A stretch of DNA of 64,000 nucleotides, taken from Propionibacterium cyclohexanicum. GTDB lineage: Bacteria > Actinomycetota > Actinomycetes > Propionibacteriales > Propionibacteriaceae. The translations under genes were made by a program, and so were the position numbers. The DNA lies in assembly GCF_900111365.1 (NCBI RefSeq), contig NZ_FOGZ01000006.1, forward strand, positions 1-64,000, read 5' to 3'. Of this stretch, positions 55,983 through 64,000 are shown one piece after another. The notes under the pieces were generated by a model. The model made no database searches and was not told where the DNA came from. It worked only from the letters and a program-made list of their open reading frames with translations. Position 1 is the stretch's first letter; every line of letters begins with the position of its first letter.

Positions 55983-56660
55983 CTACTTCAGGGGATTGTC
56001 GAGCTGGGACAGGCGCAGCGCATGACACGAGCCGCCTGTCGGGCAGGCGAGGAACACGGTGAACGACACCGCGAAGTCCTCGCCCACCGGCCGGCCGTTC
56101 CACTCGCCGTTTCGGTGCCGGGTGCCGTGGATGGTGACGGCCGTCGCCCCGGACGGTATCTGGCCCGGCTGGGCCTGGCGCACTGCCTCATGCCATGCTT
56201 CGGGCACATACGAGCGCGTGATCGTGAGGGATTGGCGGGTGGCGTGCTTGCGCAGTTCGACCCACTGCTCGCGCGACGGCAGATACGCCGCCACATCCGA
56301 GGCAAGTCCGGCCTGCTCCATGCCGGTGGGATCGCCGACCGCGAGAATCGAAGCGCTGTAGTCCAACGGGAACAGGCCGCTGGCGGTATCCCACGTGAAC
56401 AAGGAGGTGGCGAGGTTGCGGGCGAACACGTCCGGGTCCCGCGACCCCTTCACGGCCGGCGGCCTCGCCACCGTTGGCGATGGACTCGCTGATGCAGATG
56501 GCCCAGGAGCAGGCGAGGCGGACGGCGGGGACGAGGGTTGGCGCGTGGGCCCGGCGAGCAGGCCGTAGACGCCCACCCCGGCCAGCAGCGCGAGGACGAG
56601 GGCGGCGGCGATGAGCGCGTACAGGCGGACATGGGAACGGGAATCAGGTGAAGTCTTCAT
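55983..56660 (-). CDS. membrane-anchored transfer protein, VirB8/TcpC-like candidate
   Basis: 225 residues: a short cytoplasmic N-terminus, one membrane segment (about 14-34), a Ser/Pro linker, and an extracytoplasmic domain of about 150 residues (DVFARNLATSLFTWDTASG-like, GLFPLDYSASILAVG). Size and layout are those of VirB8-like proteins that nucleate the channel, but sequence similarity is not certain. It sits next to the wall hydrolase. Confidence 0.6.
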   Translation of the reverse strand: MKTSPDSRSHVRLYALIAAALVLALLAGVGVYGLLAGPTRQPSSPPSASPAPGPSASASPSPTVARPPAVKGSRDPDVFARNLATSLFTWDTASGLFPLDYSASILAVGDPTGMEQAGLASDVAAYLPSREQWVELRKHATRQSLTITRSYVPEAWHEAVRQAQPGQIPSGATAVTIHGTRHRNGEWNGRPVGEDFAVSFTVFLACPTGGSCHALRLSQLDNPLK

Positions 56661-56693
56661 GCCCGGCAGGTACGCAGCGCGCCCCGCGAACGG

Positions 56694-57674
56694 TCAGAGC
56701 GCGTGGAGGCGGGGCTGCCCATCGCGCTGGTCGCGCAGTGCTCGGAGCTTGTGGGCTGCTGTGGCGGTGCCTTCGGCGGTGGCGTAGAACGCCTCGGCCT
56801 GCTCCTCGGTGAGTTCGCGGGCCAGCAGGTCGAAGTCGTAGCGCTCCCACCACTCGTACAGCTCGCCCCAGGTCAGGTTGAACGCCCGCACCGGATAACG
56901 CGCAGGCACAGCTTGCCGCCGCGCCGGGGCCTGCCGTTGTTTCTTCGGGTCGTCTTTGACCCGCGCCAGCGCCTCGTCGGCCAGCCGGTGCAATTGGGCG
57001 TCGCGATCCTGCCTGGCGGCATCCACCGCCGACCGGATGGCTTGGTAGATGGGGTGCACCGGCGCGTCGGCCTCGATCTGGGCCAGGCCGTCGGCAGCCT
57101 GCTGCCTGATCTCGTCGGAGAGTGTGGGGTTGGCGGCGATCTCGCGTAGGTAGCCGACCTTCTCCAAGGTCTTGTAGGACGCTCCGCCGGGGATGGTCGC
57201 CGCGGCTTGTTCGCGGGCGTCGCCGTGTGCTTCCGACGGTGCCGGAAATTTTCCGGGACCGTCACTTCCCGGCTGATTGTCCGCGCTGAACCGGCTGGCG
57301 GTCTGCCGTCGGGAGGCGTCCTCGGCGAGCAATTGCTTGATCTCCCTGTACAGGGCTTCGGCTTCCAGCGGGGTGAGTTCCTTGTGCAGCATGTTGTCGT
57401 CCTGCTCGGCCAATAAATGCGCGAGGCGGTCGCTGATGGCGGAGCGCACCCACACGTTCACCGTCTTCCACCCAAGAGCCCGCACTGCGGCGAGCCTGCG
57501 CGCCCCGCACACGAGGAGGCCGTCGGGGGTGATGGTGATGGGCTGCAACAGGCCCTCGCGCTGGATCGAGGCGACGAGGGCGTTGAGGTCGCCCAGGTCG
57601 CGGCGGTGCCGCTGGCCCACGCGGATGGAGGCGACCGCCCGGTCCAGCTCGATATGCCCGCTCGCCGTGTTCAT
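56694..57674 (-). CDS. ParB/Spo0J-like nuclease-domain protein
   Basis: 326 residues. The N-terminus has DLGDLNALVASIQREGLLQPITI and LLVCGARRLAAVRALGW, the ParB N-terminal (CTP-binding/sulfiredoxin-like) motif. A centrally positioned helical part and a polar tail follow. It could partition the element or act as a regulator. It overlaps its upstream neighbour by one base (TGATG). Confidence 0.82.
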   Translation of the reverse strand: MNTASGHIELDRAVASIRVGQRHRRDLGDLNALVASIQREGLLQPITITPDGLLVCGARRLAAVRALGWKTVNVWVRSAISDRLAHLLAEQDDNMLHKELTPLEAEALYREIKQLLAEDASRRQTASRFSADNQPGSDGPGKFPAPSEAHGDAREQAAATIPGGASYKTLEKVGYLREIAANPTLSDEIRQQAADGLAQIEADAPVHPIYQAIRSAVDAARQDRDAQLHRLADEALARVKDDPKKQRQAPARRQAVPARYPVRAFNLTWGELYEWWERYDFDLLARELTEEQAEAFYATAEGTATAAHKLRALRDQRDGQPRLHAL

Positions 57675-58528
57675 CACGCACCCCGCACGCCCGGACTGCC
57701 GGGTGCCGACAAGACGATGAGGGCGACGAGTTCGTCGTCGGCCAGCAGGTCGACCAGCCGCTCGCCCAACAGCAGACGCAGCAGGATGCCCTGGCCGCGC
57801 CCGGTGGCCGAATAGGCGGCGTCGGGGCTGCCGAGCAGGACGCGCAGCAGGCCCGTCCACGACACCGCCGGCACATCCAGCAATGCCCGTGCGTGCCGGT
57901 CGCGGCGCAGCGCCTCGTACGTGCTGGCGCGGGAGCCGAGGCGGGCCAGGGCGTCGCACACGTGCCCGATCGCCGTGGCCGCGGTGCCTTCGGGCCAGCT
58001 CAGCAGCGCGAACAGCGCCACCGCATCCTCGACCACCGCCACGACCAGCCCGGTGTCCTCATGGTCTGGCTGTTCGTCGGCGTGCTGGTCGTGGACGTGG
58101 AAGGCGGGATGGTAGTCCGTCAGCAGGTTCTCGCGTTCGGAGAACCGCTCGGGATCATGGAACCGGGAGACCTGGGGGCGGCGGGCCTGGTGGGTGGAGC
58201 ACAGGAGGCCTTGGGCGCGCTGCTCGGCGATGCAGGTGATGCGCACGGCGTGCGTGACCACCGCCCACGGATCATCGGCGGTGCGGGCGGCGCGGGTGCG
58301 CATCACGTCGAACGCGGCCCCGGCCGCCTCCCACGCATCCAGCCCATGCTTATGGGCCAGGGCAGAGTATTTCTCGGCGGTGAACGTCATCAGCTCCGCG
58401 GCCACCGGGTCGCGCCGCCACGCGCCCGGGCCGGCCTGGTGCAGGCGGGTCAGGAGGGCGCGCAGGCCCTCGCCGGTACGGAAATCATCCTCGCCACTGG
58501 TGGCGGTGTGCTGGGGTGTGGGTCTCAT
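57674..58528 (-). CDS. uncharacterised protein of the element
   Basis: 284 residues from ATG 58528 (GGAGG 10 bases upstream). Helical throughout (AEKYSALAHKHGLDAWEAAGAAFDVMRTR-like), with His- and Asp-rich stretches (HDQHADEQPDHEDTG). The C-terminus (LLRLLLGERLVDLLADDELVALIVLS) is hydrophobic but not clearly transmembrane. I recognise no family. It is coupled to the ParB-like gene. Confidence 0.6.
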   Translation of the reverse strand: MRPTPQHTATSGEDDFRTGEGLRALLTRLHQAGPGAWRRDPVAAELMTFTAEKYSALAHKHGLDAWEAAGAAFDVMRTRAARTADDPWAVVTHAVRITCIAEQRAQGLLCSTHQARRPQVSRFHDPERFSERENLLTDYHPAFHVHDQHADEQPDHEDTGLVVAVVEDAVALFALLSWPEGTAATAIGHVCDALARLGSRASTYEALRRDRHARALLDVPAVSWTGLLRVLLGSPDAAYSATGRGQGILLRLLLGERLVDLLADDELVALIVLSAPGSPGVRGA

Positions 58529-58612
58529 GGTGTATGTGCCTCCTGGGAGGCTGGTGCGCACCGGCTCCCTGGATGGGCGGGGCCAGACCGGTCGAAGCGT
58601 GTTCATGGGTCA

Positions 58613-59095
58613 TCACCGCATCCCCACCCCGGAACGGGTCGCGGCCGAAACCGAAGCCGCGCGGCGTCCGAACGCCGAGACCGGCGGCAGCTCACGCACC
58701 CGCCTCGACACCGCCTTCGCGCTGGCCGCGAGGCCGCGTCGGGTGCGGGTTCCGGCGGCCTGGTGCAAGCGGATGCCCGTCCATGCGATGCGGCCGGTGC
58801 CGCGCGAGAGCAGATCGGAGGCCCGCACCCACTCGACCCCACGCGCCCGCGCCGAATCCACCTTCTCCTTGACAGTCTGGCGGGACGCATCCGTCTTGAC
58901 CGCATCCGGCACCACGACGCTCTCAGCCGTCTCTTCTGCCGCGGCTACAGCGTTGCGAGTTTCGGCCTCTTGGACGGCCGTCGGCTCTGAGGCCAGCACA
59001 GTCGCGTGCGCGTCGAGACGGGTCTGCTCGTTTTCGACTCCATCGGGCGTCTCTCGCGTCTTGATGGGGTTCATCGCTGGTGTGTGCTTGTTCAT
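58613..59095 (-). CDS. uncharacterised protein of the element
   Basis: 160 residues, Ala- and Arg-rich, with a possible helical middle (DAVKTDASRQTVKEKVDSARARG) and a basic tail (RRGLAASAKAVSRRVREL). No recognised domain and no membrane segment. The start overlaps the stop of the DUF2637 gene as ATGA. Confidence 0.55.
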   Translation of the reverse strand: MNKHTPAMNPIKTRETPDGVENEQTRLDAHATVLASEPTAVQEAETRNAVAAAEETAESVVVPDAVKTDASRQTVKEKVDSARARGVEWVRASDLLSRGTGRIAWTGIRLHQAAGTRTRRGLAASAKAVSRRVRELPPVSAFGRRAASVSAATRSGVGMR

Positions 59096-59895
59096 GGTTC
59101 ATCTCCTGCCGTATCCGATTCGATTCCAGTAATGGGGTGCGCGAGCGCGAACCAGCGGCCCACCGTCGAGGCATGCACGCCCAGATGCCGGGCGATCCGC
59201 TTGTTCGACCAACCAGACTCACGCAGCTCCTGCGCCCGCTCGCGCCGATCCGACGGCGACTCTCCGGCCAGTGAATCGCCGCCGGTGGACTCTTCAATAG
59301 GGGGCGCGTCGGTAGTCGGCTTCCTCTCGACGTTCTCCGTAAGCGACTCGATCTCGCTGAATGTCTGGCCGAGTTCCGGGATGTGCTCGACACTCGGGAG
59401 TTCTGGCGTTGTCTCGGCTGGTGCGGGACGCGGAGCCTCGTCCGGTGCCGAGACTTGATGGACGGCGATTCGCGGCGTCTCGGCGGGTTCGTCGGGTGTG
59501 CGGGTGAGGATGACCGTCAGATGGGTGATGGCCAGGAGCACGATGGGCGGGACGGCGGCGACCGCCGCGGCCAGAATGCTAGGCACGCTGGTGTCGGCGG
59601 AGACGATGGCGTGCACGGCGTTGGCGGTCACCGAGATCAAGGCCCCGCCGGCCAGGAGCATCCACGGATACCACGCGCGCTTCTGCCCGGCCAGGGCGAC
59701 GACGGAGACGGTGGCGACCACGATGATCCCGTCCACGATCAGCGGCCACGCCCACGCCTGGCCTGACGCGATCCCGGAGCGGGCGGCGAGGTCGGCCAGT
59801 GCGGTGAAGGACAGCCAGAACGCGCCCAACGCGATCACACACGTCCCCGCCACAGCGGTCCTTGCCGCCCACCGGCGGCTTCTCATCCCAGTCAT
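59092..59895 (-). CDS. DUF2637 membrane protein with C-terminal helix-turn-helix
   Basis: 267 residues. Four membrane segments (about 13-33, 46-67, 76-96, 105-127) form the DUF2637 region. A Pro/Glu-rich linker follows, then a helix-turn-helix near the C-terminus (RERAQELRESGWSNKRIARHLGVHASTVGRWF). The combination suggests a membrane-tethered DNA-binding protein. It is coupled to the PrimPol and to the gene downstream by ATGA overlaps. Confidence 0.8.
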   Translation of the reverse strand: MTGMRSRRWAARTAVAGTCVIALGAFWLSFTALADLAARSGIASGQAWAWPLIVDGIIVVATVSVVALAGQKRAWYPWMLLAGGALISVTANAVHAIVSADTSVPSILAAAVAAVPPIVLLAITHLTVILTRTPDEPAETPRIAVHQVSAPDEAPRPAPAETTPELPSVEHIPELGQTFSEIESLTENVERKPTTDAPPIEESTGGDSLAGESPSDRRERAQELRESGWSNKRIARHLGVHASTVGRWFALAHPITGIESDTAGDEP

Positions 59896-60800
59896 GGCAG
59901 CCTCCTTGCCGGTGAGGCGTGCTGAGGGTCACGACGTGCAAAGGAGTCGGGCGATGAAGTGCTGCTGACGGGCGTGGGCTGGGTGGTGCGGTAGGCCGAG
60001 CGCACCGTCACCGCGACCTCCCGCTCCGAGAGCCCGACCGTCTGCGCGGGGTCACGCAAAGCGTCGAACGCTTCAACAGGCGGCAGCCCGTGTTCGGCGA
60101 GGCGGCAGGCGGCCCAGAACAGGCCCCGGTTCCGCTCGCCCTCCACCAGCGTGCCCACCCACGACACAATCCGATCCACCGCATCCGCCGAAGACAACAC
60201 AGGCTGTCGGATGTGTGTCTGCTCGGCTGGCTTGGGGCCGAGGAAATTCCGCAGCCTTGTCGCGTCCACCGGCTGACTGTCGGCGTGCAGCTCGACCACC
60301 TCATACGCGCGCAGCACGCCGTTCACTGGGACCGTCGAGGGTGGGGTGACGATATAGCCGCCGTCGCCACGGAAATCGATCCCGACCCGCGCCGCCTGCC
60401 ACGACCGCTGCTCGACGACCTCGCTGGCCGGGTAGTAGAGGTGCATGCCGCCCGACGGGGTGCGCACCACCGCCAACGGCACCGGCAGCAGACCAGCCTC
60501 ACGAGCACGACGCAGCGCCTCGAAGCCGTTGACGCCGTGCACGTCGACATCCACCACCACGACACCGGATGTCTGTCCGGTGGGGATGGCGAGATTCGCT
60601 GTTGGCACCCGCCGCCACCATGACTCGATCGGTGCAGGGTTGGTGGTGGCGTCGAGGAAGCCGCGGCTACCCGGAAGCGGCCGCTTGCCGCCGGGCACGC
60701 ACGCGAACACCGGCACACCAGCCCCGGCCAGCTGACGCGCGGCAGTAGCGGGATCGGACGAGAGGCTCCTGAATGCGAAGATGAGAAGGTGCGTGGCCAT
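59892..60800 (-). CDS. bifunctional DNA primase/polymerase (PrimPol)
   Basis: 302 residues from ATG 60800 (GTG 60803 possible). VVVVDVDVHGVNGFEAL holds the acidic metal-binding residues, PSGGMHLYYP the conserved His, and GIDFRGDGGYIVTPPS the third block of the PrimPol fold. It would prime or copy element DNA. The stop overlaps the next start (ATGA), and the start overlaps the ArdC stop (TGATG). Confidence 0.85.
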   Translation of the reverse strand: MATHLLIFAFRSLSSDPATAARQLAGAGVPVFACVPGGKRPLPGSRGFLDATTNPAPIESWWRRVPTANLAIPTGQTSGVVVVDVDVHGVNGFEALRRAREAGLLPVPLAVVRTPSGGMHLYYPASEVVEQRSWQAARVGIDFRGDGGYIVTPPSTVPVNGVLRAYEVVELHADSQPVDATRLRNFLGPKPAEQTHIRQPVLSSADAVDRIVSWVGTLVEGERNRGLFWAACRLAEHGLPPVEAFDALRDPAQTVGLSEREVAVTVRSAYRTTQPTPVSSTSSPDSFARRDPQHASPARRLP

Positions 60801-61891
60801 CACAGCCTCCGTCCCGCAGCAGCCGGCTCACCGGCTCCAACCCGCTCGCGCTCGACGGGAGGAGCTGGCGGCTTGCGTGACGCCGTTCGGCGTGGGCCAT
60901 CCACTGTGGCGGCCTTGTCGAGTCCGGGTGGGGTGCCGTCGCCCACCTTCATGGTGTCGAGCCGGTCGAGGATGCCGAGCGCCGTCTTGCGCACGCGCTC
61001 GCCCGTCGCCTTGACGACCTCCACCGGGCTCGTGTCCTTGACGGAGGCGGCCCACCCGGACACGTAGGGCACGGTGTAGCCGCTGGTATCCATGCCGTGC
61101 GCCGCGCCCACCATCAAGGCCACCGACTCGGCCTCCACTTCCGCCACGCCACGATGCCGCACGGCGTCGGGATTATTGGGGCCGTACAGGAGCACATGCG
61201 CCAGCTCGTGCGCCAGCGTCTTGACCCGCGCCGCCTCAGGCATATCCGACCGCACCGAGACGGTCTTCGCCATGTAGTCGGTCAGCCCATTCGTCCCACC
61301 AATCGACGCCGCGTCGGGAACTTGCGTCAGCTCGAAGCCCGCCGCCTTCACTTGTGTGGCCAACCCGTCCCACAGCCCTTCCGGGGCCTGGCCTTCCAGC
61401 AGTGTCGGGGCGGGTGGTTCGGGGATCGGCGTGCCGTCGGTCTGGCTCACGTCCCACACGTAGGCGGGCTTGACGCCCACCATGCGCGAACGCTCCACCT
61501 CGCCCGCCTTGCGCTTCTCGCGCGGTGCCAGACGCCGCCACGACATCGGGTCGGACGGGTTCGCGGAGGCGAAGCGGGCGGTGACCGGCGCATAGATCAT
61601 GTAGCCCGCCTGGCCCCGGGCGACCTGGCGGCCCAGAGCCTGCCACTGCCGGTAGCCCGCCACCAAGGTCGGGTAGGGGTCGGGCACGCGGCCCTGCTCG
61701 AACGCCTGCTCGTGCTGGGCCCAGATCAGCAGCGTGTTGTTGAAACTGCGCGAACGGAACCTAGCCGCAAACGAGAGCGCCCGCGCCCAGTCATCGCCGG
61801 TCACCAGTCCTTCGACCGCGCCCGTCAGCTGCCCGTGCAGTTCCTCCAGCCGCGCCTCGCGCGCGGCCCGTGTCTCCTCTTTCGTCGCCAT
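60800..61891 (-). CDS. ArdC-like antirestriction protein with zincin domain
   Basis: 363 residues. The N-terminal ssDNA-binding ArdC domain (RSFNNTLLIWAQ, VAGYRQWQALGRQV) is followed by a zincin-like protease domain with TLAHELAHVLL (HExxH). ArdC proteins protect incoming single-stranded DNA from host restriction. The start ATG 61891 lacks a strong ribosome-binding site. It is first in a tightly coupled operon (ArdC, PrimPol, DUF2637, unknown). Confidence 0.82.
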   Translation of the reverse strand: MATKEETRAAREARLEELHGQLTGAVEGLVTGDDWARALSFAARFRSRSFNNTLLIWAQHEQAFEQGRVPDPYPTLVAGYRQWQALGRQVARGQAGYMIYAPVTARFASANPSDPMSWRRLAPREKRKAGEVERSRMVGVKPAYVWDVSQTDGTPIPEPPAPTLLEGQAPEGLWDGLATQVKAAGFELTQVPDAASIGGTNGLTDYMAKTVSVRSDMPEAARVKTLAHELAHVLLYGPNNPDAVRHRGVAEVEAESVALMVGAAHGMDTSGYTVPYVSGWAASVKDTSPVEVVKATGERVRKTALGILDRLDTMKVGDGTPPGLDKAATVDGPRRTASRKPPAPPVERERVGAGEPAAAGRRL

Positions 61892-62133
61892 GTGGGGACC
61901 TCCCTCCGGTCGGGGACCACCCCAGACAAGAGGGCGGTCATGCGACTGTGAGGTACGCCAGGCAATCCGAGAAGCAGAAGAAGGAGCAGACCAAGAAACA
62001 AGCGGCCGCACCCGCCACGGCAACCCGAACAACCCAGCGAGAACTAACAGACATACCCGAAAACCAAGCGACACAGGAGACCAGACCGGGGAATGCCCCA
62101 GCACTGAGGAGATTGACTAGAGTTTCGGGTAAG
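61892..62133. other. 242-base gene-free region with a 78-base T-free run
   Basis: No convincing gene is seen. Positions 61967-62044 contain no T on the plus strand, and 62045-62115 have few. This strong A/C bias lies between the AraC regulator and the ArdC operon and forms the 5' leader region of the latter (A-poor on the transcript). An origin of transfer or single-strand promoter is possible but unproven. Confidence 0.55.
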
Positions 62134-63057
62134 TCACGCCAAGGCGTTGTGCGTGCGCCGGTACGTGCCGGGCGTCATGCCGACGTAGGCATGGAACGCG
62201 CGGATTGCGTAGCCCATGCTGTGCCAGCCGACCTTCTCGATGGCGTTCTCGACCAGCAGGTTGGTCTCCCGCAACAGGCGGGCCAGCTCTTCGATCCTGA
62301 GCATCGTCAAGTAGGCTATCGGCGTCTTGCCGTAGGCGTCAGCGAACACATGCGAAAGCCAGGACTCTGACAGGTGGACACGGTCAGCCAGCTCTTTGAC
62401 CGTCCAATGATGAGCGAGGTCGTTTCGCTCCAGCTCGGCGACCTGCATGGCCTCGGGTCGCAGCGGCGCGAACCGGCGATGCCGGGGCATGGTGGGCCGC
62501 AGCCGCTCTCGCTGAGACGGCGACAAGCGCACCGGAGAGACCTTGACGAACGGCGTAATCACATCAGCGATAAGGAACCACATCGCCTGGACGCGGTTGA
62601 ACCGCTTGATGCTATGGCCGGTGCCTGTCAGGCAGACCAGCTCGTCCAACCACGGCGCGATCCGGTCAAGCTGCTCAATGCCGATGCGGAGCAGTTGGAC
62701 GGGTTCGAGATAGAGCTTTCCGGCCAGCTCCCGCGCGTCAAGCCGGTCAGACAGGAGACCGACATGCTCCCAGAACACCTGGCCGATCAGGTAGTCCGTG
62801 TCGATGCGAACGAGCGTGACAGTGCAGCGGTCCTCAGGCTCGACAGCGCACAGCGTGTTGGCACACAGCAGCAACGCATCCCCGACGGTGGCCGGCCGCT
62901 GGCCGAACTGAGAGCACACAATCGCCGAGCCATCGCGAACCACGGCAAGCTGCACGCAATCAAAGGCCACCGGGCCGACCAGCGATTCCAGAATCGCCGT
63001 CGCTGCTTGCAACGGGCGGCTTGCCAGGCTTTCGCTGCTGTCCCATCGACTGGTCAT
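62134..63057 (-). CDS. AraC family transcriptional regulator
   Basis: 307 residues. The C-terminal double helix-turn-helix (WTVKELADRVHLSESWLSHVFADAYGKTPIAYL and VGWHSMGYAIRAFHAYVGMTPGTYRR) is typical of AraC proteins. The N-terminal ligand part is not assignable. It lies downstream of a metal ATPase on the same strand and may regulate it. Confidence 0.85.
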   Translation of the reverse strand: MTSRWDSSESLASRPLQAATAILESLVGPVAFDCVQLAVVRDGSAIVCSQFGQRPATVGDALLLCANTLCAVEPEDRCTVTLVRIDTDYLIGQVFWEHVGLLSDRLDARELAGKLYLEPVQLLRIGIEQLDRIAPWLDELVCLTGTGHSIKRFNRVQAMWFLIADVITPFVKVSPVRLSPSQRERLRPTMPRHRRFAPLRPEAMQVAELERNDLAHHWTVKELADRVHLSESWLSHVFADAYGKTPIAYLTMLRIEELARLLRETNLLVENAIEKVGWHSMGYAIRAFHAYVGMTPGTYRRTHNALA

Positions 63058-63172
63058 CTCATCGCCACCTGTTCACGAAGTGCTTCTTCAGTGCCAGGTC
63101 AGACCGTTGCCCCGCACTCACTCGTCCAAGCTGGGGCTCGACGTATGGACGTCCTCGCCCAGGATCGCCAAT

Positions 63173-64000
63173 TCAAAGAGTTTCGGCCTTGGCTTGGCTT
63201 CCGGATTGAAGTTGGAGAGGGCTCTCTTCGTGATCGATGCCATAGTGTTCCTTGCCGGGTTGGAAGTTAAGCAGGCGCAGTGCATTGGCTACGACGAGCA
63301 GGGTGGAGCCTTCGTGTATCAGGACGACCAGGCCGATATTGAGCCCGCTGAAGGTCATTATGATTAGGAAAACAACAACCAGCATGCTGGCGGCGAGGTT
63401 CTGTGCAATGATCCGGCTGGTGGCCCGGCTCAGTCTGACACCGAACGGTACCCGGCCCAGGTCGTCGCTCATCAGCGCGATGTCGCAGGTTTCCAGTGCC
63501 ACCGCCGAGCCTGCGGCTCCCATGGCTATAGCCACGTCGGCTTTGGCCATGGCTGGGGCGTCATTCACGCCGTCGCCGACCATGGCGATGGGCTGGTGCT
63601 GTTCACGCAGTGTGCTGATCTGGGTGACCTTGTCTTCGGGCAGCAGGCCTCCCAGCGCGACATCGACTCCGACCTCGCGTCCTACGGCGTCGACGACAGG
63701 CTGGTTGTCGCCGGAGATCATGACCATCTGATCGACGCCGGATTCGCGCAGCGCCTTCATGACCTGGATCGATTCACGGCGCGCCTGATCCATCACACCG
63801 ACCAGGCCTAGGAAATTCCCGTCGTAGCGTACGATCATGGTGGTCTGACCACTGTTCTGGGTTTGGCAATAGCTCTCTTGGAGCCCGGTCGGCAGGTCCA
63901 GCCCTTGTTCGCTGAACATGCGCAGGTTGCCCACTTGCACGGGCTTGCCGTCAACAGTGGCGGTCAGGCCGCGTCCCGTCACGGCGTGCAGGTCGGCGGC
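63173..64000 (-). CDS. P1B-type metal ATPase, C-terminal part (cut by window edge)
   Basis: The frame is open to the right edge; about 275 residues are visible. TVTAVTGRGL-like entry, VMISGDNQPVVDAV, IAMVGDGVNDAPAM and two C-terminal membrane segments (SMLVVVFLIIMTF, IGLVVLIHEGSTLLVVANA) identify a heavy-metal pump. The phosphorylation site and metal motif lie outside the window, so the ion is unknown. Confidence 0.85.
   Translation of the reverse strand, partial: AADLHAVTGRGLTATVDGKPVQVGNLRMFSEQGLDLPTGLQESYCQTQNSGQTTMIVRYDGNFLGLVGVMDQARRESIQVMKALRESGVDQMVMISGDNQPVVDAVGREVGVDVALGGLLPEDKVTQISTLREQHQPIAMVGDGVNDAPAMAKADVAIAMGAAGSAVALETCDIALMSDDLGRVPFGVRLSRATSRIIAQNLAASMLVVVFLIIMTFSGLNIGLVVLIHEGSTLLVVANALRLLNFQPGKEHYGIDHEESPLQLQSGSQAKAETL

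Larger units (their letters stand above)
39421..64000. mobile_element. integrative conjugative element inserted at ssrA (right end outside window)
   Basis: A serine integrase at the ssrA junction is followed by a set of type IV secretion genes (coupling ATPase, VirB4-type ATPase, SCO6880, TrbL/VirB6-type, DUF6112 pair, wall hydrolase), DNA-handling genes (SSB, PrimPol, ParB-like, ArdC) and metal-resistance cargo. Most genes are on one strand with overlapping stops and starts. No relaxase or right attachment site is seen here. Confidence 0.85.

Overview
The window is high-GC DNA from an actinobacterium. The best guess is the family Propionibacteriaceae. The evidence is many GTG starts, actinobacterial-only families (DUF3145, DUF3052, DUF1707, DUF4913, SCO6880), a PucR-type FasR beside fabD-fabH-acpP-fabF, homodimeric AceE, and a tmRNA with the tag ANSQRTDFALAA. 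Family assignments were made by eye; no database search was run.

Positions 1-39420 are mostly chromosomal. They hold a transposase tail, a GH13 glycosidase divergent from a TetR regulator, a gpsA-type dehydrogenase and a HAD phosphatase. Next is a coupled operon of MoxR ATPase, DUF58, two von Willebrand proteins and a PLP-binding protein (5449-10451). An S9 peptidase, DUF3145 and an alpha/beta hydrolase follow, then the fatty-acid cluster (fabD, fabH, acpP, fabF) with FasR and an aminotransferase upstream. After these come aceE, DUF3052, a small heat-shock protein behind two HAIR-like operators, tRNA-Val, and a metal module of P-type ATPase, HMA chaperone and Fnr-like regulator. Two matching CTTGAC-N4-GTCAAG sites control that module. 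Then come gdhA, a YqeY-like gene, prfB-ftsE-ftsX, an M23 hydrolase, smpB, two membrane proteins and ssrA (tmRNA).

From the 3' end of ssrA to the right edge (39421-64000) lies an integrative conjugative element that does not end inside the window. A large serine recombinase abuts ssrA, and its last codons are antisense to the tmRNA 3' end. Behind it are DUF4913, SSB, a VirD4-type coupling protein, a VirB4-type ATPase, an SCO6880 protein, a TrbL/VirB6-type channel, two DUF6112 proteins, a large cell-wall hydrolase, a VirB8-like candidate, a ParB-like protein, a DUF2637 protein with a C-terminal helix-turn-helix, a PrimPol and an ArdC-like antirestriction protein. Almost all lie on the minus strand and are translationally coupled.

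Cargo interrupts or flanks the transfer genes: a methyltransferase with an in-frame TGA exactly at its motif I cysteine, a plus-strand cadmium-type module (cmtR plus a P1B ATPase), and at the right edge an AraC regulator with a truncated P-type ATPase. No relaxase is visible, so it probably lies to the right of the window.
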